DNA of 64,000 nt from Meandrina meandrites (taxonomy: Eukaryota; Cnidaria; Anthozoa; Scleractinia; Meandrinidae). Of the stretch, positions 10,827-21,340 are shown piece after piece; within the stretch, counting starts at the first letter, position 1, and each line of letters begins with the position of its first letter. A model generated the notes under the pieces. That model was not told the origin of the DNA. It did no database searches and saw only the letters and a list, made by a program, of their open reading frames with translations. The position numbers were made by a program, and so were the translations under genes. The DNA lies in assembly GCA_963693305.1 (NCBI GenBank), contig OY855905.1:46065395-46129394 (forward strand), given 5' to 3'.

Positions 10827-11530
10827 CTGGTTTATACTAGCGACGGAAGCGTCGGAAGCGGAGTCGGAATCGGAAGAAAGTTTTGATCAAGTGTGAATCG
10901 GCGCGACGGAAGCGGAATCGTAATCCTCGCTTTCAGCGTAAGCCTCGCTTTCATTTGCAAACATTTAAGATGGCGGAACCGGGAGATGAAGAAGACTGCT
11001 GTTTTTAATTTGCTTTTGCTTTTTCTTCTCATACGACGAAGAACACGTCTGTAACGGAACCAGAGAAGGAGAAGGTTGTGGGTACGTGGAGTATTTTTGA
11101 AAAGGAAAAGTCAAGGCGAATTTGGAAACCTTGTGAGAGAACTTCGTACGTCAGACAGAGAGCTCTACTTTCGATATGTTGTCAGTTTTGTATTTTGGTT
11201 TTCAAAGTGATTGTGAGTGTTTTACAAACTTGTTCGACGTCCCAGATGCATGAAATAAAATATAACACACACACCTCTACATAGTTTTTTGATTGGCTGA
11301 TAATTCCGCTTCCGCTTCCGATTCCGTTCACCTTGTTCTCACTGGATCGAAAGCGACGGAAGCGGAAGCGGAATCGGAAGTAAAAGAAACTCTTCTGATC
11401 CTTCTGACTCCGATTCCGTCGAGCTTCCGACTCTGCTTCCGATTCCGTTTTTTGATTTACACTGGATCGGAACGCTCCTTGCGCTTCCGATTCCGACTCC
11501 GCTTCCGATTCCGTCGGTAGTGTGAACCAG
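10827..11530. mobile_element. Non-autonomous TIR element with GGAAGCGGAATC-rich ends
   Basis: The ends are inverted copies: CTGGTTTATACTAGCGACGG on the left, CCGTCGGTAGTGTGAACCAG on the right. They continue into runs of GGAAGCGGAATCGG and its complement. Flanking CCTTTAAGC (10818-10826) and CCTTTAGGC (11531-11539) look like a 9-bp target-site duplication with one change. A third GC-rich block sits at 11305-11450. There is no transposase. The open frames on both strands are translations of the repeats. Confidence 0.75.
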
Positions 11531-11550
11531 CCTTTAGGCCACAAAGCGGC

Positions 11551-11799
11551 GTAGCAAAGAACGAGGTATATTCATTTGTAGCGCGCTTGGTTCGGCTCAT
11601 GAATTAAAGAACGAGGTATATTCATGTGTAGCGTGCTTGGTTTGGCCGATGGTTTAAAGAACGAGGCATATTCATTTGTAGCACACTTGTTTCGGCTCAT
11701 GGATTAAGGAACTAGGTATATTGATGTGTAGCATGCTTGTTTTGGCCGATGGCTTATGTGTAGCGCGCTTGTTACTTTAAAGAACGAGGTATATTTATG
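11551..11799. repeat. Satellite array, left block
   Basis: The array consists of units of about 45-60 bp built around AAGAACGAGGTATATTCAT, TGTAGCGCGCTTGTTT and GGCCGATGGTTTA. It resumes at 12531 and again at 13301. Two insertions split one original array. Confidence 0.85.
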
Positions 11800-11930
11800 A
11801 TGTAATGTATATGAAATGATTCATATATGAACTGCGGATATATATGAAGGTGATATGTGATCTTCGCATTGAATTTCCAATTTAAGCAATTGGAATAAAG
11901 AAGCCTGAAAAAAAACAAACAAAAAAAACA

Positions 11931-11964
<34 letters not shown>

Positions 11965-12003
11965 GATACCGGTGCGATGCTCTACCAACTGAGCTATGAA
12001 CCC
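11931..12003 (-). tRNA. tRNA-Thr-like (anticodon GGT), repeat-borne
   Basis: The 73-base cloverleaf has an intact D arm (GCTCAGTTGGTAGAGC), a T arm (ACGGG-TTCGAAT-CCCGT) and a seven-base anticodon loop CCGGTAT. C occupies the normally invariant U33. The anticodon stem has an A31-C39 mismatch, and the acceptor has a G3-G70 mismatch (GGGTTCA start). It sits in a dispersed repeat, so it may be a tRNA-derived mobile unit rather than a working gene. Confidence 0.6.
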
Positions 12004-12380
12004 ACACATTGGGAGCGAGGTCAATTGTGTGTTCATATTTTCCCGTGAAAGGAGTGAAATGATGTAATGTATATGAAATGATTCATATATGAACTGCGGA
12101 TATATATGAAGGTGATATGTGATCTTCGCAGTGAATTTCCAGTTTAAGCAATTGGAATAAAGAAGCCTGAAAAATATATATATATATCCGCAGTCGCCTG
12201 ATGATTGCCTCGCATGAGGTATGAAACTCAGAGTAGCGATTAAATGGTTTTGAACTAGTCCGACTCCATAAATCTATGTTATATCCGCAGTTCATATATG
12301 AATCATTTCATATACATTACATCATTTCACTCCTTTCACGGGAAAATATGAACTCACAATTGACCTCGCTCCCAATGTGT

Positions 12381-12419
12381 GGCTTCATAGCTCAGTTGGT
12401 AGAGCATCGCACCGGTATC

Positions 12420-12453
<34 letters not shown>
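12381..12453 (+). tRNA. tRNA-Thr-like (anticodon GGT), repeat-borne
   Basis: Same 73-base body as at 11931, but with a perfectly paired acceptor (GGCTTCA with TGAAGCC). A box (TAGCTCAGTTGG) and B box (GGTTCGAATCC) are intact. C33 and the A31-C39 mismatch remain. A T run follows within ten bases and could act as a Pol III terminator. The threonine identity rests on the GGT loop reading. Confidence 0.65.
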
Positions 12454-12530
12454 TGAATTTTTTTTTCAGGCTTCTTTATTCCAATTGCTTAAAAATTGGA
12501 AATTCACTGCGAAGATCACATATCATCTTC

Positions 12531-12920
12531 AGGTATATTTATGTCGAACGAGGTATATTCATTTGTAGCGCGCTTGTTTTGGCCGATGGTTTAAAGAACG
12601 AGGTATATTCATGTCGAACGAGGTATATTCATTTGTAGCACGCTTGTTTCGGCTAATGAATTAAAGAACGAGTTATATTTATGTGTAGCGTTTGGCCGAT
12701 GGTTTAAACAACGAGGCATATTCTTTTGTAGCACACTTGTTTCGGCTCATGGATTAAAGAACTAGGTATATTAATGTGTAGCATGCTTGTTTTGGCCGAT
12801 GGCTTAATGTGTAGCGCGCTTGTTCCTTTAAAGAATGAAGTATATTTATGTCGAACGAGGTATATTTATTTGTAGCGCGCTTGTTTTGGCCGATGGTTTA
12901 AAGAACGAGGTATATTGATG
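12531..12920. repeat. Satellite array, middle block
   Basis: Same GAGGTATATTCAT / TGTAGCGCGCTTGTT units as at 11551. The array is broken at about 12920 inside a unit by a LINE 3' end. Confidence 0.85.
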
Positions 12921-13300
12921 TCTATATCTATATCTATCTATATTATGGGGGGTCTTGCAAAGGGAGGCATGCCCCCATCACTGCAAGACATAAAATAATA
13001 ATAATAATAAAAAAGTTGGGCTGGTGGGGGGGAGGTAAAAGACCTTAAAGATATATAATAAAAATATGTACATAATTTAAAAAGATTACTAAGAATCACT
13101 AAGAAAAGTTAATTATGATTAAAAAATTAGAACCTAATTAAAATGTCATCATTCTAATCTAAGCGCGTTCTTAAATAATTGACTTTTTTTTAACATGTAA
13201 AACATTGTTTGGTAAGGCGTTCCATTCTCTGATAGTTCTACTAGAGAATGAATTCCTAAAACTCTCTGAGTTTGGAGTTATTTCGATGAACCTGTCTTTG
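12921..13300 (-). mobile_element. LINE 3' end inserted in the satellite
   Basis: On the minus strand about 40 codons match the usual ORF2 tail of CR1/L2-like elements (SFSSRTIREWNALPNNV), then stop. An AT-rich 3' UTR follows, ending in an ATT-repeat and a TATATC tract. It interrupts a satellite unit that continues on each side. It is a typical 5'-truncated LINE insertion. Confidence 0.65.
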
Positions 13301-13935
13301 TGTAGCGCTCCTGTTCCTTTAAAGAACGAGGTATATTCATGTCGAACGAGATATATTTATTTGTAGCGCGTTTCTTTTGGCCGATGGTTTAAAGAACGAG
13401 GTATATTGATGTATAGCGCTCTTGTTCCTTTAAAGAACGAGGTATATTCATGTCGAACGAAGTATATTCATTTGCAGTGCACTTGTTTTGGCTCATGGAT
13501 TAAAGAATGAGGCATATTCATGTGTGGCGTGCTTGTTTTGGCCGATGGTTTAAAGAACGAGGTATATTGATGTATAGCGCTCTTGTTCCTTTAAAGAACG
13601 AGGTATATTCATGTCGAACGAAGTATATTCATTTGTAGCGCACTTGTTTTGGCTCATGGATTAAAGAATGAGGTATATTCATGTGTGGCGTGCTTGTTTT
13701 GGCCGATGGTTTAAAGAACGAGGTATATTGATGTGAAGCGCTCTTGTTCCTTTAAAGAACGAGGTATATTCAGGTCGAACGAAGTATATTCATTTGTAGC
13801 GCACTTGTTTTGGCTCATGGATTAAAGAATGAGGTATATTCATGTGTGGCGTGCTTGTTTTGGCCGATGGTTTAAAGAACGAGGTATATTGATGTGAAGC
13901 GCGCTTGTTCCTTAAAGAACGAGGTATATTCATGC
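13301..13935. repeat. Satellite with 161-bp higher-order repeat
   Basis: The landmark GATGT.(A/G)AGCGC recurs at 13412, 13572, 13733 and 13894. The spacing is 160-161 bp, giving at least three higher-order units made of three to four variant monomers each. Homogenisation at this level is better than between single monomers. Confidence 0.85.
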
Positions 13936-14278
13936 CGCATGAGCGCGGTGGCGAAAAATCGTTAAAATCGTTAAATTTGCAAAATCCGCAATTTTCGCAA
14001 ATTTTGTAAAAACCGCGTCGCCGTTTTGCCGATGTGATGTCATTTACATAACAAAGGGAGAAAAAAATTGTAAAATTCGCAAAGCGCAGTAGCGAAAAAT
14101 CGTTAAAATCGTTAAATTTGTAAAATCCGCAATTTTCGCAAATTTCATAAAATCCGCAGCGTCGCGTTGCCGATTTGTTTTTATTAGCATAACAAAGGGC
14201 GAAAAAATGACATGTAAAATTTGTAATTTTCGCACGGGCGAAACGAAAAATCGTAAAATTTGTAAATTTCTCAACTGG
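13936..14278. repeat. 141-bp tandem repeat, about 2.5 units
   Basis: GCGAAAAATCGTTAAAATCG starts at 13951 and 14092, and a shorter form starts near 14236. The internal pattern resembles the CGAAAAT words of the 8955-9365 array. The minus-strand open frame (repeated FYEICENCGF) is a consequence of the repeat, not a gene. Confidence 0.8.
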
Positions 14279-14303
14279 GTTCATTTCTGGACATAAGTGA
14301 CCA

Positions 14304-14443
14304 GACTGGTGCACAGTCAAAATGTTCCGTTAAAAATCGAACTTAACATGAGTCGAACCTAATGCAATTGACCAAAAATAGTAGCTTTTGGTCATTTGTG
14401 TTAGACTCGACGTTTGAGCATGACCTTAGACTGTGCACCCGTC
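14304..14443. mobile_element. 140-bp hairpin MITE
   Basis: The ends GACTGGTGCACAGTC and GACTGTGCACCCGTC are inverted. A second nested inverted pair lies inside (GTCGAAC and the GACTCGAC side), around a GACCAAAA/TTTTGGTC core. Confidence 0.65.
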
Positions 14444-15194
14444 TAGTATGTCGAGGATGTCACGTTATCGAACTGCGCCGTAGTCGAAAAGACGGTCACA
14501 AGCTGCAGAGGAGAGCTAATAGCCCCAGCAGTTAGGTATAAATCGTTCGAGCTATCCTTCTTTACGTTGGAGGGGAAAATCGACCAGCGGATTCGAATTT
14601 TGGCGAGAAAACGCCTTGGGGTACAGCTCGTTTGGAATGGCTCTGTCTTATGAAGGCTACAACAAAAGAAAGTAAAACTGAAAAGAAGGTATTTCAAACT
14701 CCATACAACGTCCAATGCAGCGCTCAAGTACTCAACGGCCTAAATTGTAACACAACACCGCGTACTTCAGGTAGTCATGTCCGACTCTACAAATTTGATC
14801 AACTTCTCGAGTCGTGAATTTGGGAAGCCTGTGGTACCACACAAGCCGGTGATTCGAATGGGAGCTGAAACTACAAAGCTAAGGACCGTTGCGCTTGTAC
14901 CCTCGAGTGCTAAGCTTGAATGATTCCCTATATGCCGCATAGCCACTTCAAAATCACCCGGACTTCTGCCGCCCTAAACTCTCAAAGAAAAGTTCATCTA
15001 CAGCGATTTTTGCAACGCGAGAGTGGCCTGGGATGCACCGCTATCGCCACAGCGAGCGAGCCAGTCCACCCGATGGAAGATGGAGTTAGTAGCCGAGGTC
15101 ATGGTATCAAGGACCTTAACGTGTGCGCAGATTGAAAAAATCGAGCTTCATGCATGCCTACGGAGACGCACATAAGAGCGGAGTATAGCCAACA
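14444..15194. other. Non-coding stretch
   Basis: Moderate GC with no recognisable coding domain on either strand. It may be an old, unassigned repeat. Confidence 0.35.
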
Positions 15195-15490
15195 GTGTAC
15201 ACCTGATTGAAGAAACGTTGATCCATGAAAAGCATAAACCATGAACGATGCGACCCCAATGTTTACTGGGAAATCGAAAAAATGAATCGTTGTCTGTGAC
15301 AGAATAGACATGATAATAAGATAGGTTACATAAATCATGATCTTAATGCTCCAAAAGAAGGAAATTTCTTGATTATTAATACAAGGATTTACTAAGCTAA
15401 CAATGCGGTCTACCCAGGATCCCATTCGGTGTTATCGTTCGTGGCTTATGCTGTTCACATGGTCAACGTTTCTTCAATTAGGTGTATACA
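15195..15490. mobile_element. 296-bp inverted-repeat element
   Basis: Arms of about 60 bases: GTACACCTGATTGAAGAAACG on the left (first part) and CGTTTCTTCAATTAGGTGTAT on the right. The hydrophobic minus-strand frame across it (15099-15425) crosses both arms and is not credible as a gene. Confidence 0.6.
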
Positions 15491-16135
15491 GTTGTGAGAC
15501 AATCATCAGGTGAGAGCCAGGGATTGGTTACTGCAAAAGCTCCCCTAGCCAATCACTGGGTAACCATTCCGCGACTAGAGCGATTGTCTACGTGCATGGC
15601 AGGATACCTTATCACTAACGTGGACAACGCGTCCATGAGTTTTTCGTGAAACGGAGCTATGAATGGCTGGATAGCTCAGTGGTTCTGGTGAGTCGGTGTG
15701 CATAGGATCCAGCGGCACAAGGATAATCCAGCAGACTTGGGATGTCGAAGAGAGCAAATCGAGGACCACAAGCTGTGGTGGCAAGGACCGGAGAAGTTTT
15801 GAGACAAAGACAAGTGGCCCGCGGACATCGTAACAAGCCCGACTCCTGAAGGCCAAGTAGAGGTTAAAGTCACTAAAGAACTATTTGCTTTAGTCAATTT
15901 CACTAATTACTTTTGTAGATATTTGAACTTCCTAAACTTGGCTTTTTACGGCTGTATAGTTCTTATTAAATAAAGTAGAAATATCTCCCGAGATTTATAA
16001 GGTGTTTTCACCCAACTAACCCTGTAACTGCGTAACGAGCCGTGCAACTTAAAAAAATTATTTTCCCCAGTTGTGACCATCATTGTTTGAAATTGGTATA
16101 TTATTATTTGTGTTTATGTTCCTTCGAGAACTATC
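15491..16135. other. Non-coding stretch before lectin exon 2
   Basis: Intronic sequence by position. No gene, tRNA or clear repeat is seen. Confidence 0.35.
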
Positions 16136-16143
16136 CTTTTCAG

Positions 16144-16350
16144 GGACCGCGGAGGGGGAGGGGCTGGTAGGGCTATAGCCCTACCACTTTTTTGCTTGCG
16201 TTGATTTTTTAAGGCTCCAGATGACATGGGTAATGTATTAAATTTACCACTTGAAAGTAGCGAAACACGTCTACTCTTGCGTATGCGCTTCACGAAGTGC
16301 TAGTAGGCTCGGCTAGCCCTACCACTTTGAAATGGTCTCGGCGGTCCCTG
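16144..16350. mobile_element. hAT-like non-autonomous element with 8-bp duplication
   Basis: The termini GGACCGCGG and CGGCGGTCCCTG are imperfect inverted repeats of the CAGGGACCG kind. CTTTTCAG flanks both sides (16136-16143 and 16351-16358), and an 8-bp duplication is the hAT hallmark. The left end seems to have lost its first CAG. Confidence 0.6.
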
Positions 16351-16418
16351 CTTTTCAGGTTACGTTCAATTCAAGAGTAAAAATGTCTTTACATTAGAAG
16401 TCTCTACTTTTCTTTTAG

Positions 16419-16615
16419 GCAAACTTTCCTGTCCTGCTGGATGGTTTCTTAATGGCTTGTCATGCTACAAAGCAGGTGAACACATAAAGCCTTGGATTAC
16501 TGCAAAGCAGGACTGTCATGCATCTGAAGGCTATTTGGTGAAGATTGATGACGCATCTAAACAGCATTTTATAGAAGAGTATCTCACTATAACCGGAATA
16601 GCAATAGAAAACGAT
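16419..16615 (+). CDS. C-type lectin domain, exon a
   Basis: The exon is bounded by TTTTAG|GC and GAT|GTAAGT and encodes the first half of a CTLD. It begins SCPAGWFLNGLSCYK, the N-terminal disulfide pair of a long-form domain, and continues to the first core cysteine (AKQDCHASEGYLVKI), then helix alpha-2. It starts in phase 1 and ends in phase 0. The following exon at 34330 opens in phase 0 with YVWIGLND, which is exactly the next CTLD strand. Acting as a secreted or surface lectin is the family norm. The 17.7-kb intron that follows is full of mobile DNA. Confidence 0.85.
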
Positions 16616-16880
16616 GTAAGTAAATATAAATGAGTTGAAACGTATATGCAGCGAAAGATACATGATCAAAATTTTTCAGGAGCACAATATTGAATACAAC
16701 AGGACCTGAAAGATATGCCAATTCACCTTTTCGGCCTCAGACTTTCACGTGTAATGTCACGCAGTGTCACGTGACTTTTGAGGTAGACAAAGTCCGAAAG
16801 TTCGGACATCCGCCGAACATACTTGTACAATGAGTAGCGAACAAGCACAATGGTCACGACTAAAAGATGTGCTTAAGGTG

Positions 16881-17333
16881 TAGGCTTTTGTACATTATGC
16901 TTTTGTTTCCCCACTAAAATGCTCCACCAAAATGCTCCGTTTTTCCCACTAAAATGCTCGGTCTCCCCCCAAAAAGTCACTAAAATGCTCGGATAATGCT
17001 TATTATACAAATGGTTTTTTAATTAATTTCAAAGTTTTTAACATGGTGTTATTCTCTCAGCCACGACGAAAACAAAAATGGCCGACTCTTGAAACGTAAA
17101 ACCGCTTACTTGTCCTCAGTCTCCACTCAGCTGTGTTAGGGGTAGTTTTTGTTGACGTTTTTGTGACTTTTGAGTTTTAGACTTCATTTTCTCTTAAAAA
17201 TTAATTAATTTTTTTATTTTCTCGGAAAAAAATAATTTTCCGGGAAAACGCCACTAAAATGCTCTAATAATGCTCAATACTTTTGCCTCACTAAAATGCT
17301 CGAAAAAATGCTAGCATAATGTACAAAAGCCTA
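16881..17333. mobile_element. 453-bp MITE nested in the foldback arm
   Basis: The termini TAGGCTTTTGTACATTATGC and GCATAATGTACAAAAGCCTA are perfect inverted repeats. TTAAGGTG (16873-16880) and TTATGGTG (17334-17341) flank it as an 8-bp duplication with one difference. The uninterrupted right arm of the host element (near 18535-18550) confirms the empty-site sequence. Inside, CCACTAAAATGCTC recurs several times. An 8-bp duplication suggests hAT mobilisation. Confidence 0.85.
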
Positions 17334-17847
17334 TTATGGTGCTTGTAAAAACGATTCTCGATATCCTGAATTCTGGGTAAGAAACTTAAACGACGATTTA
17401 GTCAAGTTCTTCCATTTTCCTGGCGCAGTTAGACAAATGAGAGAAGGTAAAGTGGCTAAGGGTTACGTCATGGCGGTGGCTCGTTCGTGTGTACGAAGGA
17501 TAGATAAATAATTTTGTGGTCTAATATTTGTCGGTGGAAATGGTCCAAAAAAAAGGGATCCTGTTTCTTTATCGGCTGTTGCTAGTAAAGAAAGGGTAAG
17601 TTCATCTATTTATTCCTTAAGACACTGTTTTTCGTTTTAATTTTATACCGTGTCATGCCTAGGTGTCGCGCCTCAAACGTAAACCAAAGGTATCTTGTGA
17701 ACGAGACCCGAAACAAGAGACAAAGACAAAGCCTTGAACGATCAGTGCTTAAACCTTGTTGATGCTTATGCATAAACCCTTTTTATCTTATCACATTCAT
17801 AGTTGATTCAGTGACATTTTTCAAGCGAACGTATTGAAAACAAAAGT

Positions 17848-18255
17848 GATAATTTTATTAGCCGCGATTGCATATAAAAGCGTCGGCATTTACGCATTCG
17901 TTTGGCGTTTTCAAGGATTCGAAGATTAGCTTTAAATTTGGTTAAATGATTAAATGAATTTCATTGACGGATTGTCAAGGAACGGTAAAAAAGTAATTTA
18001 CGAGGACTTAAACACGAAATCAACAGACCACGCATTGACATTATATTTTTATCGCTGCGATTTATTGCATAAAAGCGACGGCATTTACGCATTCGTTTAA
18101 AGTTTTTAGATGGTTCAAAGCTTCACTTTGAATTTGCATAAATGAATTCCACTGACGTGATGTCAAGAAACGGTATAAAATAAGTTTACGAGTAACTAAA
18201 ACAGCAACAACAGTGTTTTGCACCGCGCCTTGAAAATTATATTTTTATCGCTGCG
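17848..18255. repeat. Two direct repeats of about 200 bp
   Basis: The block TTTACGCATTCGTTT, preceded by GCGATT and TTGCATA and followed by ATGAATT and TGTCAAG, occurs twice in the core of the foldback element (about 17890 and 18080). Confidence 0.7.
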
Positions 18256-18688
18256 ATCGATGACATTAACCGGATGATCTTAACATTTTTTTACTAGCTA
18301 CAGCAGATATAGGTTTAGGATCCCTGTTTGGCTGGACCATTTCCACCGACAAAAATTAGACTACAAAATTTTTTAACTATTCCACGTACACACGAAAAAG
18401 CCACCGCCCTGACATAACCCTTACCCACTTTTACCTTCCCTCATTTGTCTAACTGCGCCAGGAAAATGGAAGAACTTGACTAAATCGTCGTTTAAATTTC
18501 TTACCCAGGATTCAGGATATCGAGAATCGTTTTTAAAAGCACCGTAAGCACATCTTTTAGTGGTGACCATTGTGCTTGTTCGCTACTCATTGTACTAGTA
18601 TGTTCGGCGGATGTCCGAACGTTCGGACTTTGTTTACCTCAAAAGTCACTTGACACCACGTGAAATCTGAAGCCGAAAAGTTGAATTG

Positions 18689-19557
18689 CGCTTCTAAGCT
18701 AAATATCTGAGTTTGCTTTTTTGGAGAAGTTTTATAAATAATATATAGATCGAGGCAAGCTCCAAATATACATTTGTTGCTGGTTCTTAATAATTTGTAA
18801 AAATACTGTCATTGAAAATACTGTCATTGAAGTTATTAAACGCGCCTGGCGGCCCAAGCTCACGCTGAGAGGAGTTTTTATATGCGAAACGTGACTCTTG
18901 GTTTGTATTTATAAAGATTTGTATGGAAAAAACACATTCGGATTTATTTAACAATTATTCACCGAAGTGAGGTGAATAGTGGCGAGGTAAATATCCACCT
19001 ACAAGGTAAATATCCATCCAGAAATAGGTTTTTTCCATCAGACCGGAACTACTCACCGCTAGCCAATGAAATCCACGAAGATCAAACAGAAGTACCAACT
19101 CATTGTCTTTTTCGTATTATTGTTCATTTTGCTACCAACATTGATGTGATAGTTGATTCACGATCAATGTATTAAAGGCCACCCTCACGCAAACGGCCGT
19201 GCACGTGCGGCCGTTTGTTATTGTTTTCAAATGGCTTTGTTGTTCTTCTCGCGATCTAATTGGTTGGTTGGCTGTTTTATGATACTTTATTGATTATATA
19301 AAACTACGGTTGCAGTACGGCTTCAAGACAAGTTCAGTACTTACAATGTGTGTACTATAATACAAGAGTATAATATACTTACATCAATAACGTTACAGTA
19401 CTCAAGACTACATATAGAAAAAAAATCACCTATTTACATGTGACTGGTCCGCTAATTAAACATGACATTTTCATTCTTACAATGCTACCATCGATCTATT
19501 TTTGTTTAGAGATACTAAGTTTAGTTCTCTGTTTGTTTTATGAGGGGTAAGAATGAT
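18689..19557. other. Intronic stretch, nothing recognised
   Basis: AT-rich with no gene. A short inverted pair is visible near 19188-19215 (AAACGGCCGTGCACGTGCGG with CGGCCGTTTG). Confidence 0.4.
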
Positions 19558-20400
19558 TCAGATATCTGCTAATATGGGAAAGTCTGCTGTTCTCTGCACA
19601 TTGACCTGCAAAGGGAGACAACATTTGAACAAAATAAATATAAGCTGAACAAAGAGGGTACTAGTTTTCTTGTTCAACGAGGAAAGCTCCCCATTTTTAT
19701 GGAATTTTGTTGGGAGCCCATTCTTAAGGGAAAAGCGTCTTTCAACATCCAAGCAGGTCAAAAAATTCCGGATGAAAAGCTCACGTGAGGGAAGGTGGTG
19801 CATTGATTTTGCCCAAAAAAATTGATACCTACTAATAAGAAGGGCCTGGTGAAAAAGAAAGTCTGTAGTGTCATCCACGATACCCAAACATAACTGAAGG
19901 GAAAAACTTTTTGTCTTAAAACAGAGAAAGTTGCCTAACCATTTTTGAACGTCGTTCCAGAGGATTTTGACTTGGGGACATTCCCAAAAGAGATGTAAAA
20001 GGGTTTCCGATGAGTTTTCACAGAAAGAGCATAGTTCGTTTGCATTGAGTCCAATTTTGAAGAGATATCTATTTGTGGAAATTCTTCGATGAAGTAGCTT
20101 AGACTGGAAAATTCGTAGTTTGAAGTCACGAGTGCATAGAAAAGGCAAACTGTACGATTTACTCCAATCTATCTTATCGGCGACATCCCCAGGCTTTAGA
20201 TTACCGGAGACTAGTGCCGTCGTGGCATGGTTAGGTAAGAAAAAAATCGAGCAGCAATTTCCATTTGCCTTCATTGTTGGGGTCTAGGTACCTTTGGACC
20301 CACTTTGCCTTTAGGGCGTTATTGAAACTTTGAATGTCAAGCATTTTAAGTCCCCCTTAGTAAAATCATTTATTATTTCCTTCTTTTAATTTTGTCAGCT
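19558..20400 (-). mobile_element. L1/Tx1-like LINE ORF2 C-terminus (decayed)
   Basis: The frame contains FKLRIFQSKLLHRRI, then the zinc-like block LCSFCENSSETLLHLFWECP. This is the C-terminal domain of Tx1/L1-type ORF2 proteins in lancelet and coral LINEs. Upstream of 20274 the coding similarity continues in another frame (FNNALKAKWVQRYL near 20310) for about 100 bases. A fragment of the N-terminal side of an element of the same type lies on the same strand at 23133-23740, so both may come from one insertion with its centre lost. Confidence 0.75.
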
Positions 20401-20929
20401 TTACCATCCCTTGGAAATTTATATAACAAACTGTTTATTTCCTTAAGGTAACCGCTTGGCGTGGGAAGCAAGCAGACTCTTCATTACCGTTATTTTCCCA
20501 AGGAGTGAAAGCCTTCTGAACTGCCAATTTTCGATTATCTTGGAAATTTTTTTCTTTCTTCTCTTGAAAATTTAACGTTGCTGACTCTTCCTTGATGGTG
20601 GAAACCAAACGCCTAGGGCTTCGACTTTGTGGAAAGACCACCTTATATTTTTTATTTGTTTCAAATATTTTTATTTGTTGCCAGAATCTTCCTGCGAGCG
20701 AAACAGGTCGTCACGTATAATCGGAGCAGCCAACTCACAACGATTTACTTAGCTTCGTTGCCCCAATCAACGGCCTCAATTTAGAAATATCTTGGCTTAC
20801 ACGAAAGGTATTTACCCACAAATCTTTGGAATTATCTGTAGTTCGCTATGTGGAAGTTTCAATAAAAAATGATTGCATTTGTAAGCGCCAGCAAGCAACT
20901 AGGTAGAAGACTCCAACATTTACTTATTT

Positions 20930-21340
20930 ACTCTGTACGAGATTTATTAGTATTAACGTTAAGTCCCTTTTCAATCTGAAGGACAAAAACGTCCACAAAT
21001 CCCACGTGGTTTACGAAGGCAATTGTGACTGTGGTGCCAAGTATGTAGGCGAAATAAAAAGGAATTTCAGTGTTCGGATTGATGAACATTCTGACACCAC
21101 CAAGGTCTCAGAACCTGCGAGACATCTACTTGAATTCCCGTGGCACTCATTAACATGGAATATAATCACCGGGCAACACAATTGGCGAAAACGCAAGATC
21201 CTGGAGGCTTTGTTTATCGCTTCAAGAAAGCCAGAGCTAAACAAAAAGCTGCTGGCTCATCCAATTCACCTGATCCACATGGGAGTGACTTAACATTTAA
21301 ATACGAAACTACGCGCCAAACACATCGACCCTGATGATGA
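20930..21340 (+). mobile_element. Penelope-like element, GIY-YIG endonuclease fragment
   Basis: The plus-strand frame at 21006-21293 encodes a GIY-YIG type nuclease: VYEGNCDCGAKYVGE, then RIDEH, then the helix with HSLTWNIITGQHNW.RKILEALFI, typical of the C-terminal domain of Penelope-like retroelements. Some 25 upstream codons belong to the preceding linker. No RT domain remains. It differs in sequence from the Penelope copies at 57-64 kb and is a separate lineage. Confidence 0.75.

Larger units (their letters stand above)
11800..12530. mobile_element. Inverted pair of tRNA-bearing repeats inserted in the satellite
   Basis: Two copies of a tRNA-carrying repeat lie head to head, minus at 11800-12060 and plus at about 12285-12530, with an older fragment between them. 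The block is bounded by AGGTATATTTATG at 11787-11799 and 12531-12543. This could be a 13-bp target-site duplication, although the same words belong to the satellite unit. The common body includes TCATTTCACTCCTTTCACGG and a 3' segment with ATTGCTTAAAATTGG. Confidence 0.65.
16719..18688. mobile_element. About 2-kb foldback element in lectin intron 2
   Basis: The long left arm (16719-16880 plus 17342-17580) and right arm (about 18335-18688) are inverted copies of roughly 350 bases. Matching landmarks include TTCGGACATCCGCCGAAC, GCGAACAAGCACAATGG and GATTCTCGATATCCTGAA. The left arm is split by a younger insertion at 16881-17333. The centre carries two direct repeats and no open frame. It resembles a foldback-type non-autonomous element. 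Confidence 0.8.

Noticed and set aside
11182..11544. Ser/Glu/Ala- and Arg/Phe-rich frames on both strands
   Set aside because: They translate the GGAAGCGGAATC terminal repeats of a transposon.
11551..13935. CRISPR-like regular spacing of repeats
   Set aside because: Eukaryotic satellite: monomers are adjacent without unique spacers, and there are no cas genes.
13790..14320. 176-codon minus-strand frame with repeated FYEICENCGF
   Set aside because: It runs through two different tandem repeats. The periodicity of the DNA explains the periodic protein.
15099..15425. Hydrophobic 108-codon minus-strand frame that looked like a membrane protein
   Set aside because: It crosses both arms of an inverted repeat and has no neighbouring exon or conserved motif.
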